The notes: generated by a model not told the origin, from the sequence alone. Positions 42,390-52,540 are shown, numbered from the stretch's first letter. The stretch: DNA of 64,000 nucleotides from Streptomyces qinzhouensis (GCF_007856155.1 NZ_CP042266.1:2046001-2110000), one strand, 5' to 3'. Made by a program: numbers and translations.

Positions 42390-43652
42390 ATGACGGAACA
42401 GGAGTCGGGCGGGCTGGCACGGTTACGGCGGGCTGCCGACCACACGCAGGAGACATTCGTCAAGGCGTTCCGGCAGGAGTCCGCCCGCCTCGGCGTCGCC
42501 GCCGCGGTGAGCGTCCGCCAACTGCGACGGTGGGAAAGCGAGACGCCCCCGCCCCTGCCGCACCCGGGCCAGCAAGCCGTACTTGAAGCCATTTTCGGCA
42601 TACCCCTCGCCGAGATGGGGTTCGACGTCCCCGGTCATCGCGTGACGGTTGCGGCACCGATCAGCGACGCTGGAGAGGTGAAGAGGAGAACGTTCGTCGC
42701 AGACGCGGGCGCCCTCGCTGCCGCTGCCCCGCTGCCCGCCGCGCCGGGCCCACGCATCGGCACGGCCGATCTCGGGCGGCTGAGAGAGCGCCTCGACGGG
42801 CTCTACCAGACAGACCACACCGCGGGCAGCGTGCCGGCGAGCACGCAGGCCGAGCGCATCGAGTCGGAGATCACTCGAGCCCTGAGCAGCGCCTCGTACA
42901 CCTCCGGTGTGGGCCGTGAGCTACAGACGATGCTCGCCGAGCTGCACGGACACCGGGCCTGGTACGGCTACGACGGCGGACGCATCGTGGAGGGCCGCGC
43001 CGCCTGCATGGAAGGCCTCGCCGCGGCGCAGCTCGTCGACAACCCGCTGCTACAGGTCTCCGTGCTGGAGACGCTCGTACTCCTCGCGGTCAAGGCCGGC
43101 CGGTCCTGGGAGGCTGCGAGTGCCGTCGAGAACGCCTACCGCCTCGCAACCCAAGCAGGGGCGGGTGCGACGGTGCTTCTCGTGATCGCGCTCCGCGACG
43201 CGAACGTCGCCACACACGCTGGGGACCTGTCGGGCGCACGCCGCGCCCTGTCCCGTGCCGTCAGCTATCAGAGGCGCGCGGACGGCGACACTGACATGCC
43301 CAACTGGGCCAAGTTCGTAGGTCCGTTCGAGGTCGACTACGCCACGGCAGACATGTACGTACGAGCAGACCAGCCCAAGCGCGCGGTGCCGTTCCTCCGG
43401 GCGGCCGTTCGCGGGATTGGCGGTGGGCTCGCCCGGAACAGCGCCTCGTACCGCGTCAAGCTCGCTGATGTTCTCCTCGCTGCGGGGGAGGTCGACGAGG
43501 CGTGCGCCGAGGTGGGTGGCGTGCTGGATACCTGGGGAGGCATCGCCTCGCCCCGGCTGCTGGGCAAGGTGCACGATTTCCAGCGGGCGGCCGGGGTAGT
43601 CGACAGCCCAACCGCCCGCGAATGCGTGGCACGTATCCGCGAAACCGTGTGA
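42390..43652 (+). CDS. XRE-like HTH/TPR regulator of the island
   Basis: 420 residues from the ATG at 42390 (GGGGAAGCGC-ATG). XRE-type HTH in the first ~75 residues (HTQETFVKAFRQESARLG...SVRQLRRWESETPPPLPHPGQQ). TPR-like helices follow from ~140 to the end (LVLLAVKAGRSWEAASAVENAYRLA). VKRRTFVADAGALAAAAP (97-114) is a Tat-like segment, with GGAG just before an in-frame GTG (42678). Followed by a GNAT gene, as at 5.3-7.05 kb. Confidence 0.85.
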   Translation: MTEQESGGLARLRRAADHTQETFVKAFRQESARLGVAAAVSVRQLRRWESETPPPLPHPGQQAVLEAIFGIPLAEMGFDVPGHRVTVAAPISDAGEVKRRTFVADAGALAAAAPLPAAPGPRIGTADLGRLRERLDGLYQTDHTAGSVPASTQAERIESEITRALSSASYTSGVGRELQTMLAELHGHRAWYGYDGGRIVEGRAACMEGLAAAQLVDNPLLQVSVLETLVLLAVKAGRSWEAASAVENAYRLATQAGAGATVLLVIALRDANVATHAGDLSGARRALSRAVSYQRRADGDTDMPNWAKFVGPFEVDYATADMYVRADQPKRAVPFLRAAVRGIGGGLARNSASYRVKLADVLLAAGEVDEACAEVGGVLDTWGGIASPRLLGKVHDFQRAAGVVDSPTARECVARIRETV

Positions 43653-43664
43653 AAGGGCCGCCGG

Positions 43665-44219
43665 ATGAGTCAGCCAGCACAGGCCGGCGTCGAGCAGCTC
43701 GACGGGCCGGCCGCCGCCAGGGCCGAGGAAGCGTTCCGCCTGGTCTACGCCGAGGCGTTCGCCGAGCCGCCCTACGACGAGACCGAGACCGACGTCGCAG
43801 CAGCGTTCCGCCGTTTCCGTTCCCAGACCCGCAAGGCCACCTTCCGCGGCGCCCTGGCGAGCACCTCGGACGGCGAGGCCGTCGGCATGGCGTACGGCTA
43901 CCCCCTCGGGCCGCAGACGGGCTGGTGGGACCAACTGACCGTGCCCGTGCCCGACGAGATGCGGCGCGAGGACGGTCGGCGGACGTTCGGCCTGATGGAA
44001 CTCGCCGTGCGTGCCGCATGGCGCAGGCAGGGCATCGCCCGCCGCCTGCACGATGCCGTCCTCGACGGCACCGAGGCCGAGCGGGTTCTGCTCAACGTCC
44101 ACCCGGACAGTAAGGCGGCTGTGTCCGCGTACCGGGCATGGGGATACCGCAAGATCGGCGACGCGCGCCCATGGGTGGGCGCGGACCTGCACGACGTGAT
44201 GCTGCTCGAACGTCACTGA
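43665..44219 (+). CDS. GNAT-family N-acetyltransferase (paired with XRE/TPR)
   Basis: 184 residues, 12 bp after the regulator stop. Acetyl-CoA loop RRQGIARRL, preceded by LMELAVRAAW and followed by SAYRAWGYRKIGD. Homologous to the GNAT at 5288, sharing ELAVRA, R-x-x-G-x-A, Y-x-x-WG-x-RK-x-G and the WW/P-rich loop. Target unknown: either self-contained toxin/antibiotic inactivation or modification of the partner regulator is possible. Confidence 0.88.
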   Translation: MSQPAQAGVEQLDGPAAARAEEAFRLVYAEAFAEPPYDETETDVAAAFRRFRSQTRKATFRGALASTSDGEAVGMAYGYPLGPQTGWWDQLTVPVPDEMRREDGRRTFGLMELAVRAAWRRQGIARRLHDAVLDGTEAERVLLNVHPDSKAAVSAYRAWGYRKIGDARPWVGADLHDVMLLERH

Positions 44220-44228
44220 GCTGCTCCC

Positions 44229-44294
44229 GCGCGCGTAAGGCGGAGCGACCCGTCGTGGGAGCCTCACACCAAGCGCGCCGCCTATGCGCGCGTT
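44229..44294. terminator. Imperfect inverted repeat after the GNAT gene
   Basis: CGCGCGTAAGGCGG and CCGCCTATGCGCGCG are complementary apart from one or two bases, separated by a ~37-nt spacer. It lies between the convergent GNAT and zinc-module genes. Possible terminator or recombination scar. Confidence 0.4.
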
Positions 44295-44404
44295 GTCAGT
44301 GCTCCGCGGTATTCGCGCGCGCATGCTGCGACCGGTCGCAGCCAAATCTGGGGATTCCGCACACTGGCGGAGTGCGTGCTAGAACGCCGCAGGTGCGTTA
44401 GGGA

Positions 44405-45865
44405 TTACAAGCTCCCTGTTTGCGCTATATTTTTAGCGATCTCCCACAGCTTGGCAAGCGATATCTCGCCAGCGTCTACGGTCTCGGTCTCGCCTCGCTG
44501 AGGCATGCAATCGGATGACAGATACTGGGGGAGGTGGACTTTGGTTCGCAAGTGCTTAAGAATGGCCTGCTCTGCATAATACGCGTCTGCACCCTTGGCG
44601 AATCGGATTACCCTAAAAACCGCCCACCCGTGACGGCGATGTGTTGAAAGCCGGTTCATTCGCGCACTTTCTCCGGCTATTCCGATTTTATGTGCCCCAA
44701 GTTTACTGTGCGTGATTATGTACAAGACTGCTGGCGCCTTGAAGTCGAATCCGGAGGCTGAACAGAAGCGACAGCCGCCCTGGCCGCGCCGAATATTGGC
44801 CAAAGTTGGCGTTACGATTTCACCACATTTAAGGCAACGGCAAGGCCAGCGGGTGATCAGATTGGTGTACCTCTCTAAGGGGTGGAGTCCTGCTCGCCGC
44901 ATGTCTTCGGCAGCGTCTTTAGGGTCGACCGGGGCTCTACCTCCGCAGTGTAAACAGCCTCGCCCTTTTCGGACTCCGCTCCTCCGAGGGCTCACCTCCA
45001 TCCCACAATTCAGGCAACGGCACCGCCATGGCCGGTTGGCCCCTGGGTATGGCTCTAGGGGCTCCAAGTCGGCGTTCTCCATCTCCGCGGCAGCGGTCGC
45101 ATGGGCGATCTGAACGTTGCCGGCGCAGAATCTACAGCCATTACCGATTCGAACTGTGGCCAGTCGTGGAGATACCCCCTTCTTGCAGATGAGGCAGCGA
45201 CATCTCCATGGCTCGTTCGATCCTGGATAAGGTTCCAGAGGTTCTAGGTGTGCAGCCAGCATCTCGGCAGCAGCGGCATCGTGTTCGACTCGAACATTCC
45301 CGGCGCAATATCGACACCCCCGACCTCTACGGACTGCACTTCGTGACGGTGTGACATCGTTTCCGCAAGTGAGGCAACGGCATTTCCACGGTTCGTTGGC
45401 CCCTGGGTAGGATTCAAGGGGTTCCAGGCCGGAATTTCGCATCTCTGTTGCGGCGGCATCTGATGCGATTCGTACGTTCCCGGCGCAATGTCGACACCCG
45501 CCCCCTCTGGTTCTTACGTGATTAAAGCGAGGGGTGACCGTATTCCCGCATAGCAGGCACTGGGATTTCCAGGGCTTCTGGCTTCCGGGGAATGGTTCCA
45601 GGGGTCTCAGTCCGTGCTTCCGCATGTCGGCCAAGGCTTCGGATTCCGGAACCCGTCGTGCAATACCATTTGCCGTGATGGCGCAGCGCTGGCATCCACC
45701 CTGACCGCTACGTATGTTGCCAAGTCGCGGACTGACTTGCGTGCCACACGTCAAGCAACGACACAGCCATGGCTGGTTGGTTCGGCCTGGATACGGAGCC
45801 AACGGTTCCAGGCCGGCTCTGCGTAAGTCGGCTTGGGCCTCCGCACTGCTGATCCCCCTGGGCAT
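44405..45865 (-). CDS. Six-module zinc-ribbon protein with C-terminal GIY-YIG-like nuclease domain
   Basis: 486 residues, AAGGA before the ATG. Six tandem ~60-residue modules (about 8-66, 72-130, 133-190, 193-250, 253-310, 314-370), each LEPLEPYPG-x-n-PW-(K/R)CRCL-x-CG ... GCRxC, giving CxxC + CxxC zinc sites at Cys37/40/58/61, 103/106/124/127, 164/167/184/187, 224/227/244/247, 284/287/304/307 and 344/347/365/368. C-terminal VLYIITHSKLGAHKIGIAG (about 380-398), then Arg402/405 and an AEQAILKHL helix (Glu432), fit the GIY-YIG/T5orf172 fold. Predicted DNA-binding array plus nuclease. Base composition is clearly less GC-rich than its neighbours, indicating recent transfer. Confidence 0.8.
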   Translation of the reverse strand: MPRGISSAEAQADLRRAGLEPLAPYPGRTNQPWLCRCLTCGTQVSPRLGNIRSGQGGCQRCAITANGIARRVPESEALADMRKHGLRPLEPFPGSQKPWKSQCLLCGNTVTPRFNHVRTRGGGCRHCAGNVRIASDAAATEMRNSGLEPLESYPGANEPWKCRCLTCGNDVTPSRSAVRRGRGCRYCAGNVRVEHDAAAAEMLAAHLEPLEPYPGSNEPWRCRCLICKKGVSPRLATVRIGNGCRFCAGNVQIAHATAAAEMENADLEPLEPYPGANRPWRCRCLNCGMEVSPRRSGVRKGRGCLHCGGRAPVDPKDAAEDMRRAGLHPLERYTNLITRWPCRCLKCGEIVTPTLANIRRGQGGCRFCSASGFDFKAPAVLYIITHSKLGAHKIGIAGESARMNRLSTHRRHGWAVFRVIRFAKGADAYYAEQAILKHLRTKVHLPQYLSSDCMPQRGETETVDAGEISLAKLWEIAKNIAQTGSL

Positions 45866-46076
45866 CGAAGTCCTTCCCCTGCGGTCCTGACGCCGACCCT
45901 GGCATCGAGATCGTACTGATTTCGATGCACCGCAGCCGCTCTTTCTCAGTCGCTGCCACCCGCTAGGGGGACGCTGGGGACGGCCTCGAAGGTGCTCTGC
46001 TCCTGTTCTTCCTCTTCAACAGGGTGAGACAGAGAAGTGAAGCGACGGGGTCGTCCCCTCCGTCCCCCGCAGCGTC

Positions 46077-46421
46077 CTAGCGGTAGCGCCGTGCGGTGCG
46101 GGAGGGGACGGGAATCGATTTCTCGGGCGCCTGCCGCAGGGGCCCGCGGGCGCCCTCGATGATCCCGGTGAGCATCTGACCCGAGGTGCTCTTGCCCGTG
46201 CCCTGCTCGCCGGTCAGATACGCGATGGGGCGGGGCATCCCGGGGCGCAGGGCGGCCAGGAGCCAGCCGATCGCGAGCGGCAGCGTCTCAGGGGTAAAGG
46301 GCAGCAGGGTAGAGAGTTCGCCGATCCCTTCGCGCCAGCCGCCGGCCGGGCGGTCGGGGCGGGGCAGTGGCCGAACCAGTTTGGTGCGGCGCCAGACCGG
46401 ACCCGCCTCGGGTCCGGGCAC
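46077..46421 (-). pseudogene. Fragment of a mobile-element ATPase/helicase gene
   Basis: The frame encodes TLPLAIGWLLAALRPGMPRPIAYLTGEQGTGKST with a Walker A loop (GEQGTGKST), matching the middle of plasmid/ICE replication ATPases of streptomycetes. It breaks off after ~110 residues on both sides, with no start or Walker B. It directly abuts the truncated integrase on the other strand near 46440, so a deletion or inversion joined the two. Confidence 0.65.
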
Positions 46422-46450
46422 GTCAAGGTCCAGCCGTTCGGGACGATACG

Positions 46451-47314
46451 GTGACGTATGCCTACCTGGTCACCGTCCTGCACGCCGCGGTCGCCGACGG
46501 CATCCTCGCGAGGAACCCCTGCGAGCGGGTGCGGCTGCCCCAGAAGCGGCGTACCGAGGTCGTGCCGCTGTCCGCTGACGTCGTCCGCGCGCTCATAGAC
46601 GCGGCGCCGTCCTGGTACCGCTCGCTCATGTTGCTCGCCGCGGCGTCCGGGCCGCGCCAAGGCGAGGCGTTCGGGCTGGAGGTGGAGCACGTCGACTTCC
46701 TGCGCCGCGAGGTCCATGTGAGACAGCAAGCGATCACCCCCGAGACGGGTGAGCCGTACCTCGGCGAGCCCAAGACGCATGAGAGCTACCGTACGGTGCC
46801 GCTCGCCAAGGCGGCCGTGGACGCGCTCGCCGCTCACCTTGAGCGCTATCCGGCGGTTGAGGCGGAGATCGAGGACCGTACGGACCCGCGTAAGCCGCGC
46901 ACGAGAAAGGCCCGGTTGCTCTTCCTCAACGAGCACCGTGCGCCCATCCGCCGCGACGGATGGGCTCACATATGGGCGCGCATGATCACCAACGCGAACA
47001 GGCTGCTCGCCGTAACCCACGAGCGAGCACACGCCGCATGGGTGAGGAAGGGCCGCCCGGACGGGAAGCAGCCCAAGCTGCTCCCCGTGCCGGCCGGGAC
47101 GACCATGCACGACCTGCGTCACTTCTACGCCTCGCTGCTGATCAAGCACCGGGAGAACGTCAAGACGGTGCAGAAGCGACTCGGCCACGCAAAGCCGTCG
47201 ATCACGCTCGACACGTACACGCACCTGTGGCCGGACGACGAGGACACAACGCGGGCAGCCGTCGAGGCAGTCCTCGGCGATATGCCTCCGTTGTGCCCTG
47301 CCAAGCTCGCCTAG
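46451..47314 (+). pseudogene. Tyrosine recombinase (integrase) lacking its N-terminal domain
   Basis: About 288 residues of catalytic part only, from VTYAYLVTVLHAAVADGI onward. The catalytic set appears complete: SGPRQGEAFGL (Arg I), HDLRHFYAS (His-x-x-Arg), RLGH and DTYTH with the nucleophile Tyr. The N-terminal arm/core-binding ~100 residues are missing and replaced by the reversed helicase fragment. GTG at 46451 could still initiate. Probably inactive for integration. Marks the right end of the island. Confidence 0.75.
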
Positions 47315-47566
47315 AAGCGTTTTTGCAGGTCAGAGAACCTGGTCAGCGGTAGTTCACGTACCGGACCCCATAGCCGCCGCGTAGACGTTCCGCAGCCGCC
47401 GGCCGGCCCCGGAATCCGCCGTACCGCAGCCGCCGGGTCGACCCACCCCTACCCCGGTACGACAGTGCGGTTGGCTCTCCGGTGGGACGTGCCGGCCGGT
47501 GCCGTCTTCTTACCTTCCTCCCCGATCGGACCCGCACCGGCGGGCCGTTGAGGGAGGGAGACGGCG

Positions 47567-48610
47567 ATGCGCCGGTCCGGAAGGCTCAGGAGGAGGCTGC
47601 TCGCCGTCGTGCTCGTCGCGGTCTCGGTCGCGGGGACGGCGGGGTGGGTGTCGGGGAACGCCCAGCAGCCGGTGGTCGGGCCGCCGCCGGGCACCGCCGC
47701 GTGGAACGCCGACCGGGTGCTGGGGCGGGCGCTGCCCGATCCGGCGAGCGCCGAACCCCGGGAGGTCGCCGCCTTCTTCGAGGGGCTCGGGCCGCGGGCG
47801 CGGCAGGGGCTGGTGGAGCGGCATCCGCTCGTCGTCGGCAATCTCGACGGCGCTCCGGTGGAGACCCGGTACGCGGCCAACGCCCGGGCCGTGCGCGGGA
47901 CGGTGTACGAGCGGCTGGCCAGGGACGGGCGGCGGATCCTCGCCTTCGACCCGCGCGGACGCGGACAGGTCGCCGAGGTGTACGGGGACCTGGGGCGGGC
48001 CCGGCACATCGCCGTGATCGTGCCCGGGTCGGACATCGACGCGAACAACTTCGACCGGGCGGGCCGGGGACATCGCGGCCCCTCGGGCATGGCGGCGGCG
48101 CTGCGCGGGGCCGCGGGCGGCACCACGGCCGTGATCGTCTGGACCGGCTACACCACCCCCGTCGGCGTCGGAGCCGACGCGGCCACCGGCCGGCTCGCCG
48201 AGGCCGGGGCACCGCGGCTGGCCCGCTTCACCCGGGGACTGACCGCGGCCGGCGCCGCCCGCCCCAGCCTGTTCTGCCACAGCTACGGCTCCGTGGTCTG
48301 CGGTCTGGCCGCCGACCGGGCCGACGCCTCCGACCTGGTCGCCTTCGGCTCCCCCGGCATGCGCGCGGACTCCGTGCGGGAGCTGCGGACCAGCGCCCGG
48401 GTATGGGCCGCCAAGGACCCCGACGACTGGATCTCCCGGGTGCCCAACGTCCGTCTCTTCGGGCTCGGCCACGGCGAGGACCCCACCTCGGCCGCCTTCG
48501 GTGCCCGCCGGGTGCCGGTCGAGGACGCACGCGGCCACGACGGCTACTTCGCCCCCGGTACGGATTCCCTCCGCGCCTTCGCCGCCATCGCCCGGGGAGA
48601 GGCCCGATGA
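47567..48610 (+). CDS. DUF1023 alpha/beta hydrolase, membrane-anchored or secreted
   Basis: 347 residues. N-terminal signal/anchor (RRRLLAVVLVAVSVAGTAGW), then a DUF1023 hydrolase: IAVIVPGSDIDANNFD and the nucleophile elbow LFCHSYGS (Ser239, with Cys237 where GHSYG is usual), Asp in ASDLVAFGSPGM and His in GHDGYF. A serine esterase-like enzyme acting outside the membrane; substrate unknown. Its TGA overlaps the acyltransferase ATG (ATGA). Confidence 0.88.
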   Translation: MRRSGRLRRRLLAVVLVAVSVAGTAGWVSGNAQQPVVGPPPGTAAWNADRVLGRALPDPASAEPREVAAFFEGLGPRARQGLVERHPLVVGNLDGAPVETRYAANARAVRGTVYERLARDGRRILAFDPRGRGQVAEVYGDLGRARHIAVIVPGSDIDANNFDRAGRGHRGPSGMAAALRGAAGGTTAVIVWTGYTTPVGVGADAATGRLAEAGAPRLARFTRGLTAAGAARPSLFCHSYGSVVCGLAADRADASDLVAFGSPGMRADSVRELRTSARVWAAKDPDDWISRVPNVRLFGLGHGEDPTSAAFGARRVPVEDARGHDGYFAPGTDSLRAFAAIARGEAR

Positions 48611-49860
48611 CCGGCGCCGGCGGTGCTGCCCGTACGGCCCCGGAGCGGACGAGCCGGTTCACCGCGTTCGCCGAGCGCGTCGACCGCCGTACCCCGGCCG
48701 GCCGGGACCGGGCGGTGGACGGACTGCGCGCCGTCGCTCTGCTCGCCGTACCGCTCGGCCACTGGCTGCTCGGCGGCCTCGAACTCGGCGACGACGGCGC
48801 GCTGCGCAACGCCAGCCCGCTCTCCGCGTTCGGCTTCTTCGCGCCGGTGAGCTGGGTGCTCCAGCTGCTGGGCATCTTCTTCCTGGTCGGCGGCTACGCC
48901 TCCGTACGCTCCTATCACCGCCGTACCGGCACCACCGCCGCCTGGCTGCGGGGACGGGTGGCCCGGCTGGGGCGGCCGGTCCTCGGGGTCGCCGCCGTCT
49001 GGGCCGTACTGATCCCCGTCCTGTCCCTGCTCGGCGTCCCCTGGACGACACTGCGCACCGGATCGACCCTGGTGGTCCAGCCGCTGTGGTTCGTCGGCGT
49101 CTACACCGTGGTGACCGCCCTGACCCCGTACTGCGTTCGTGCCGCCCGGGCCCTGGGCTGCTGGGCCGCCGCCCCGCTGCTGCTGTCCGTCGCGGCGGTG
49201 GATCTGCTGCGGTACGGGCCCTGGGCGGACGCCGTGCCGTCGTGGCTCGGGCTGCTCACGATCCTGCCGGGCTGGCTGTTCGGCTATCAGCTCGGGGTGA
49301 GCTGGGGCGAGGGGCGGATCGACCGGGCCCGGGCCGGGGTGCTGCTGTTCGGCGGCGCCGCGCTCTTCGCCGTACTGCTGCTGTTCTTCGGCTATCCGGC
49401 GTCGATGGTCGGCGTTCCGGGCGAGGCCAGGACCAATTCGCATCCACCGTCGCTGCTGGTGCTCGCGCTGGCCGCGGCCCAGAGCGGGGCGGCGATCCTG
49501 CTGCGGGAGCGGATCGGGCGGTGGCTGGCCCGGCCGAGGCTCTGGGCCCCGGTCGTGGTGGTCAATCTGTCGGCGATGACGATCCTGTGCTGGCACCAGA
49601 CGGCGATGCTGGCGGCCGCGGTGCCGGGCTCGTACGCCGGTGAGCTGGCCGGTCTCACCACCGCGCCCGACACCGTCGGCTGGGTCCTGGCCCGGATCGC
49701 CTGGCTGCCGCTGTTCGCCGCGCTGCTCGTGCTCATCGGGCGGTACGCCCGGGTCTTCGAGGCACCGTGGCGCACCGGCACCCGGGCCTCGGCCGCGCTC
49801 CGGGCGCTGGCCGGGCTGCTGGCGGCGGGATTCGCGGTCTTCGCGCTGGGGCCGGGATGA
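48607..49860 (+). CDS. Acyltransferase 3 family membrane protein
   Basis: 417 residues starting in an ATGA overlap with the hydrolase. About ten hydrophobic segments. The opening RDRAVDGLRAVALLAVPLGHW carries the conserved Arg and His of acyltransferase-3 enzymes, FFLVGGYASVRSY the F-x-x-GY motif, and WHQT another conserved patch. Such proteins O-acylate extracellular polymers or antibiotics. The coupled hydrolase may act on the same substrate. Confidence 0.87.
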   Translation: MTGAGGAARTAPERTSRFTAFAERVDRRTPAGRDRAVDGLRAVALLAVPLGHWLLGGLELGDDGALRNASPLSAFGFFAPVSWVLQLLGIFFLVGGYASVRSYHRRTGTTAAWLRGRVARLGRPVLGVAAVWAVLIPVLSLLGVPWTTLRTGSTLVVQPLWFVGVYTVVTALTPYCVRAARALGCWAAAPLLLSVAAVDLLRYGPWADAVPSWLGLLTILPGWLFGYQLGVSWGEGRIDRARAGVLLFGGAALFAVLLLFFGYPASMVGVPGEARTNSHPPSLLVLALAAAQSGAAILLRERIGRWLARPRLWAPVVVVNLSAMTILCWHQTAMLAAAVPGSYAGELAGLTTAPDTVGWVLARIAWLPLFAALLVLIGRYARVFEAPWRTGTRASAALRALAGLLAAGFAVFALGPG

Positions 49861-49962
49861 GCGGAGAAGCCGGTCGCAGACGGGTTCGGCCGGGCACCCG
49901 TCGCCCGGCCGAGCCGTCTCCGTCCGGCTGTCCACCCGGGCTCGTCCTACTCCCCCGGGTTC

Positions 49963-50990
<1,028 letters not shown>

Positions 50991-50994
<4 letters not shown>

Positions 50995-51440
50995 GACAGG
51001 TCGCTCCTTCCGTACAGTTCGATCTTGTAGTCCAGGAGGGCGAGGGTCTCCTGGAGTTCGGCGATCCGGGAACGGACATCGCGGCGGGTGCGCTCCAGCA
51101 GCTCCGCGCGTTCGTCGATGGTGTCCTCACCGAGCCGTACCAGCTCGGCGTAGCGGACCATGTCGGCGACCGGCATCCCGGTCAGCCGCAGTTTGCCGAC
51201 GAACGCCAGCCAGTCGAGATCCCGGTTGGTGAAACGGCGCTGGCCGGTGTGGGAGCGGTCGATGTGCGGCATCAGCCCGATGCGCTCGTACCAGCGCAGA
51301 GTGTGCGCGGACATCCCGGTCCAGGCGGCGACCTCGCCGATGGTGTAGCGGTCCTGCCCGTCGGGGCGGGGGTGGCCGGGGTGCGGCTTGCACAGGTCGA
51401 CGGCCGTGTCACCGGGGCCGCTCTCGGTCAGCGTCGTCAT
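50991..51440 (-). CDS. MerR-family regulator
   Basis: 149 residues from the ATG at 51440 with GGAAGG upstream. HTH YTIGEVAAWTGMSAHTLRWYERIGLM (about 32-57), then RRFTNRDLDWLAFVGKLRLTGMPVADM and a long dimerisation helix. No Cys pair, so it is not a metal sensor; redox or small-molecule sensing is more likely. Coupled upstream of the aldo/keto reductase. Confidence 0.93.
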
Positions 51441-51457
51441 ACCTTCCACGCTAGAAC

Positions 51458-51475
51458 CTTCGAGTGCGCTCCAAG
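51458..51475 (-). promoter_or_regulatory. MerR-type operator in the merR promoter
   Basis: CTTCGAGTGCGCTCCAAG is a near-perfect 18-bp palindrome directly upstream of the MerR gene. On the minus strand a TAGCGT-like -10 follows it, so the palindrome occupies the -35/-10 spacer, as MerR operators do. Confidence 0.6.
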
Positions 51476-51531
51476 CAAGCGCGGCGGGTGCCCGCCGGGT
51501 CACCGGGCGGGCACGGGCTACCCTCGTGCGC

Positions 51532-52347
51532 ATGCAGAGCCTGGCGACGACCGAGACATGGCCCGTACCCACCGCAGCCGCCGCCGTGGTGCGGGCGGAC
51601 GGGACGGTGGCCGGACGGCACGGCCCCACGGGGCACCGTTTCCCGCTGGCCTCGGTGACCAAGCCGCTGGCCGCGTACGCGGTGCTGGTGGCGTACGAGG
51701 AGGGCGGGGTCGAGCTGGACGAGCCCGCCGGGCCGCCCGAGGCCACCGTCCGGCATCTGCTGGCGCACACCTCGGGGCTCGCCTTCGACGAGCACCGGGT
51801 CAGCGCGGAGCCGGGCACCCGGCGGATCTACTCGAACACCGGCTTCGAGGTCCTCGCGGACCATGTCGCCAAGGCGACCGGTATCCCGTTCGCCGAATAT
51901 CTGCGGCAGGCGGTCCTCGAACCGCTGGGCATGACGGCGACGGTACTGGAGGGCTCGGCGGCGAAGGACGCCGTGTCGACCGTGGACGATCTGGTGCGCT
52001 TCGCGGCGGAGGTGCAGGCACCGAGGCTGCTGGACGCGCGGACGGTACGGGACGCGATGACGGTCGCCTGGCCCGGGCTCGCCGGGCTGCTGCCGGGGTA
52101 CGGACGGCAGACACCGAACGACTGGGGGCTGGGCTTCGAGATCCGGGACGGCAAGGCACCGCACTGGACGGGCGCGCTGTCGTCGCCGCGGACCTTCGGC
52201 CACTTCGGCCAGTCGGGGACGTTCCTGTGGATCGACCCGGACGCGGGCGCGGCCTGCGTGGCCCTGACGGACCGGCCGTTCGGCGCGTGGGCGATCGACG
52301 CGTGGCCGCGGTTCGCTGACGCGGTCCTGACGGAGCTCCGCGCCTGA
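51532..52347 (+). CDS. Beta-lactamase-fold serine hydrolase
   Basis: 271 residues from the ATG at 51532, 7 nt after TACCCT (leaderless). Class C/DD-peptidase motifs: Ser41-V-T-Lys44, Tyr100-S-Asn102 and HFGQSG (HxG, third box). No signal peptide, so it acts in the cytoplasm, more like an esterase than a penicillin-binding protein. Divergent from MerR. Confidence 0.9.
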   Translation: MQSLATTETWPVPTAAAAVVRADGTVAGRHGPTGHRFPLASVTKPLAAYAVLVAYEEGGVELDEPAGPPEATVRHLLAHTSGLAFDEHRVSAEPGTRRIYSNTGFEVLADHVAKATGIPFAEYLRQAVLEPLGMTATVLEGSAAKDAVSTVDDLVRFAAEVQAPRLLDARTVRDAMTVAWPGLAGLLPGYGRQTPNDWGLGFEIRDGKAPHWTGALSSPRTFGHFGQSGTFLWIDPDAGAACVALTDRPFGAWAIDAWPRFADAVLTELRA

Positions 52348-52540
52348 CCGCTCGCGCGGGGCGTTGATGTGCCCTGCGCCCACCCCGGGCCGGGGGCCTC
52401 GGGCCCCAAGGCCCTCGCGACCCGGAGCCCTCGCGGCCGGAGATCCCGGCACCCCGCCCGCCTGGCTGCGCCGCCGCGCCCCTCCGACGGCGTGCGCCCA
52501 GCCGGGCACTGTGCATGGCCGACCACCCGTGATCGGTGGC

